64,000 nucleotides of DNA from Spirosoma aerolatum (lineage in GTDB: Bacteria; Bacteroidota; Bacteroidia; Cytophagales; Spirosomataceae), in contig NZ_CP020104.1 of NCBI RefSeq assembly GCF_002056795.1, forward strand, positions 5,093,501 through 5,157,500, given 5' to 3'. The position numbers and the translations under genes are program-made. This document shows, one piece after another, positions 62,495 to 64,000 of the stretch (positions are counted from its first letter, which is position 1; every line of letters starts with the position of its first letter). Under the pieces are notes generated by a model. That model did no database searches, was not told the origin of the DNA, and saw only the letters and a list, made by a program, of their open reading frames with translations.

Positions 62495-63211
62495 ATGGAA
62501 ATTGAAATTTGGAGTGATGTGATGTGCCCGTTTTGCTACATCGGCAAACGAAAATTCGAAGCTGGCTTGGCCCAGTTTGCTCATAATAAGGATGTCAAAG
62601 TCGTCTGGAAAAGTTTTCAGCTCAATCCGGGTTTGAAAACTGACCCATCTAAAAATGTTAACCAGCACCTGGCCGATATAAAAGGCTGGAGCCTTCAACA
62701 GGCTGAGCAAATGAACAACCGGGTAACCGATATGGCCCGCGAGGTAGGTCTGGAGTATCATTTCGACAAGGCTATCGTTGCCAACTCCTGGGATGCGCAC
62801 CGGCTGGTTCAGCTAGCGAAAACAAAGGGACTGGGCGATGCCGCTGAAGAGCGACTGTTTCGGGCCTATTTTACCGAAGGGAAAAATACGTCGGATCATA
62901 CAACGCTGGTTGAACTGGGCACCGACATTGGCCTGGATGCATCAGAGGTTAGCCAGATGTTAGCTTCTACGGCCTTTAACGACGAGGTAAGTCATGACCT
63001 GTACGAAGCCCGGCAACTGGGCATACGAGGTGTTCCGTTTTTTGTTCTGAATCGGAAATATGCTGTTTCGGGTGCTCAGGCTCCGGAAACGTTTTTAGGT
63101 GCCCTCGAAACGGCCTGGACTGAATGGGACCAACAACATCCTAAACTCACCGAAGTAGCCGCTGGTGAAGCCGCCTGCACCCCAGAAGATGGCTGCGTAT
63201 TGCCAGAGTAA
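62495..63211 (+). CDS. DsbA-family oxidoreductase (FrnE-like)
   Basis: A 238-residue cytoplasmic thioredoxin-fold protein: MEIEIWSDVMCPFCYIGKRK has the CPFC active site, followed by KSFQLNPGLKTDPSKNVNQH, a helical insert and LGIRGVPFFVLNRKYAVSGA with the cis-Pro. The tail CTPEDGC has two more cysteines, as in FrnE-type proteins. Such proteins catalyse thiol-disulfide exchange and often protect against oxidative stress. Start at 62495 is the family start; an upstream in-frame ATG (62414) would add a non-matching extension. Confidence 0.9.
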   Translation: MEIEIWSDVMCPFCYIGKRKFEAGLAQFAHNKDVKVVWKSFQLNPGLKTDPSKNVNQHLADIKGWSLQQAEQMNNRVTDMAREVGLEYHFDKAIVANSWDAHRLVQLAKTKGLGDAAEERLFRAYFTEGKNTSDHTTLVELGTDIGLDASEVSQMLASTAFNDEVSHDLYEARQLGIRGVPFFVLNRKYAVSGAQAPETFLGALETAWTEWDQQHPKLTEVAAGEAACTPEDGCVLPE

Positions 63212-63221
63212 TAATCGTCGG

Positions 63222-63290
63222 AAAACACTGAGGCACGGATAGTACAGAGATACGCTATAAACCTCTTTGTTCTCCGTGCCTCAGTGTTTT
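63222..63290. repeat. 18-bp inverted repeat after the DsbA-like gene
   Basis: AAAACACTGAGGCACGGA and TCCGTGCCTCAGTGTTTT are exact reverse complements; a T tract follows the right arm, so it may terminate transcription. Confidence 0.85.
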
Positions 63291-63409
63291 TAACCAGTTT
63301 GAATGTTTGTTTTCTGGTTTGATTCCGGAAAGTTCAAACCGTTTTTAGGAGAAAATGAACCGTTGGGCCTTTATCAACCATGTACATGTATTTACGTTTC
63401 CTCTCCTCT

Positions 63410-64000
63410 ATGAAAATCGTAATAGCCAGTAGTTTAGGCGTATTGTTAAACGGTCTGGTACAGGCCCAAAGCTGGCAGCCTGTTACCACCCAGAACAGTT
63501 GTTCGGCCCGTCATGAAAATGCGGCTACTCTCATTGGCGACAGTTTGTATGCGGTTGGCGGACGAGGCATTAAACCATTGGAGGCCCTGAACCTAAAAAC
63601 GCTGGTCTGGCAAACGCTACCGACGCCACCGGCCGAAATGAATCACTTTCAGGCCATTACCTACAATGACGAATTATATGTGATGGGCGCTTTCCAGGGG
63701 CAATACCCGCACGAGACCCCCATTCCAAACATCTATATCTACAGTCCTAAGCAAGGTAAATGGCGGGTTGGTCCCGAAATTCCGAAAGACCGGCTACGAG
63801 GTTCGGCAGGTGTAGTCGTGTATAAAAACAAGATATACATGGCCTGTGGTATCATCGATGGGCATTACGATGGTCATGTAGCGTGGCTCGATGAATACGA
63901 TCCCAAAACCAATACCTGGAAAAAACTGGCTGATGCGCCCCGCACCCGCGACCACATCAGTGCGGCTGTTGTCGATGACAAACTGTATCTGGCGGGAGGT
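63410..64000 (+). CDS. Secreted Kelch-repeat protein, 3' end cut by window edge
   Basis: Open from ATG 63410 to the window edge (197 codons; an in-frame ATG at 63380 is also possible). The signal peptide (MKIVIASSLGVLLNGLVQAQ) is followed by Kelch repeats: ENAATLIGDSLYAVGGRG, QAITYNDELYVMGAF, SAGVVVYKNKIYMACGI and ISAAVVDDKLYLAGG, with tryptophans at TLVWQTLP, GKWRVGPE and NTWKKLAD. It forms an exported beta-propeller; function unknown. Confidence 0.85.
   Translation, partial: MKIVIASSLGVLLNGLVQAQSWQPVTTQNSCSARHENAATLIGDSLYAVGGRGIKPLEALNLKTLVWQTLPTPPAEMNHFQAITYNDELYVMGAFQGQYPHETPIPNIYIYSPKQGKWRVGPEIPKDRLRGSAGVVVYKNKIYMACGIIDGHYDGHVAWLDEYDPKTNTWKKLADAPRTRDHISAAVVDDKLYLAGG

Overview
The window looks like a chromosomal segment of a Bacteroidota member of the order Cytophagales, most like Spirosoma. 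This is inferred from protein character; no database was searched. Supporting signs are a C-terminal type IX secretion sorting domain, promoters of the Bacteroidota form TTG-N20-TAnnTTTG, lipoproteins, LytS/LytTR regulators and near absence of Shine-Dalgarno sites. There are no rRNA or tRNA genes.

Layout. 1-4.2 kb: a DinB-like protein cut by the window edge, a DUF4920 protein, two tandem sister lipoproteins, a secreted amidohydrolase and a Uma2 nuclease-fold protein. 4.2-9.7 kb: uronate catabolism (mannonate dehydratase, hexuronate transporter, KDG kinase, tagaturonate reductase). 9.8-18.5 kb: a type IX-exported metalloprotease and housekeeping genes (HIT, greA with a terminator-bearing leader, fmt, a YdjC-type deacetylase, folA). 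19-31.3 kb: a plant-polysaccharide block (sugar isomerase-like, GH3, GH106 rhamnosidase-like, two CE1-type esterases, GH28 pectinase-like). With the uronate genes this suggests pectin or rhamnogalacturonan use: GH28, GH106 and the esterases open the polymer, and ExuT, UxuA, UxaB and KdgK handle the released uronic acids.

31.4-36.7 kb is the most unusual part: an integron-like cassette array without an integrase in view. Six 85-88 bp sites begin GCCCAAC and end GTTGGGT/C, the R''/R' consensus of integron attC sites, and contain an inner complementary L stem. One site has compensatory changes in that stem. They separate small AT-rich genes (unknown, RDD membrane protein, YcxB-like, MtlR-like, unknown membrane protein). 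Three genes start almost exactly 200 bp after the preceding core site, behind leaders full of a degenerate GACAGG repeat. Two cassettes have the leader but no convincing gene. The right end decays into an IS5-type transposase remnant and a broken DinB gene.

37.2-42.5 kb: four NAD(P)-binding oxidoreductases and a DUF3291 protein, divergent from a GlxA-type AraC regulator. 42.5-46 kb: decayed fragments (RES toxin, possible sigma factor), a hybrid sensor kinase and a small LuxR-type regulator. 46-64 kb: core genes (trpS, maeB-type malic enzyme, thioesterase, phosphatase, LytS/LytTR pair, DUF3298 lipoprotein, two DUF2079 membrane proteins around a methyltransferase-glycosyltransferase fusion, truncated globin, ald next to an Lrp regulator, DsbA-type oxidoreductase, a Kelch protein cut by the right edge).

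Many gene junctions carry a long, nearly perfect inverted repeat with 16-37 bp arms. Several fall into sequence families; some lie between divergent genes and so are not simple terminators.
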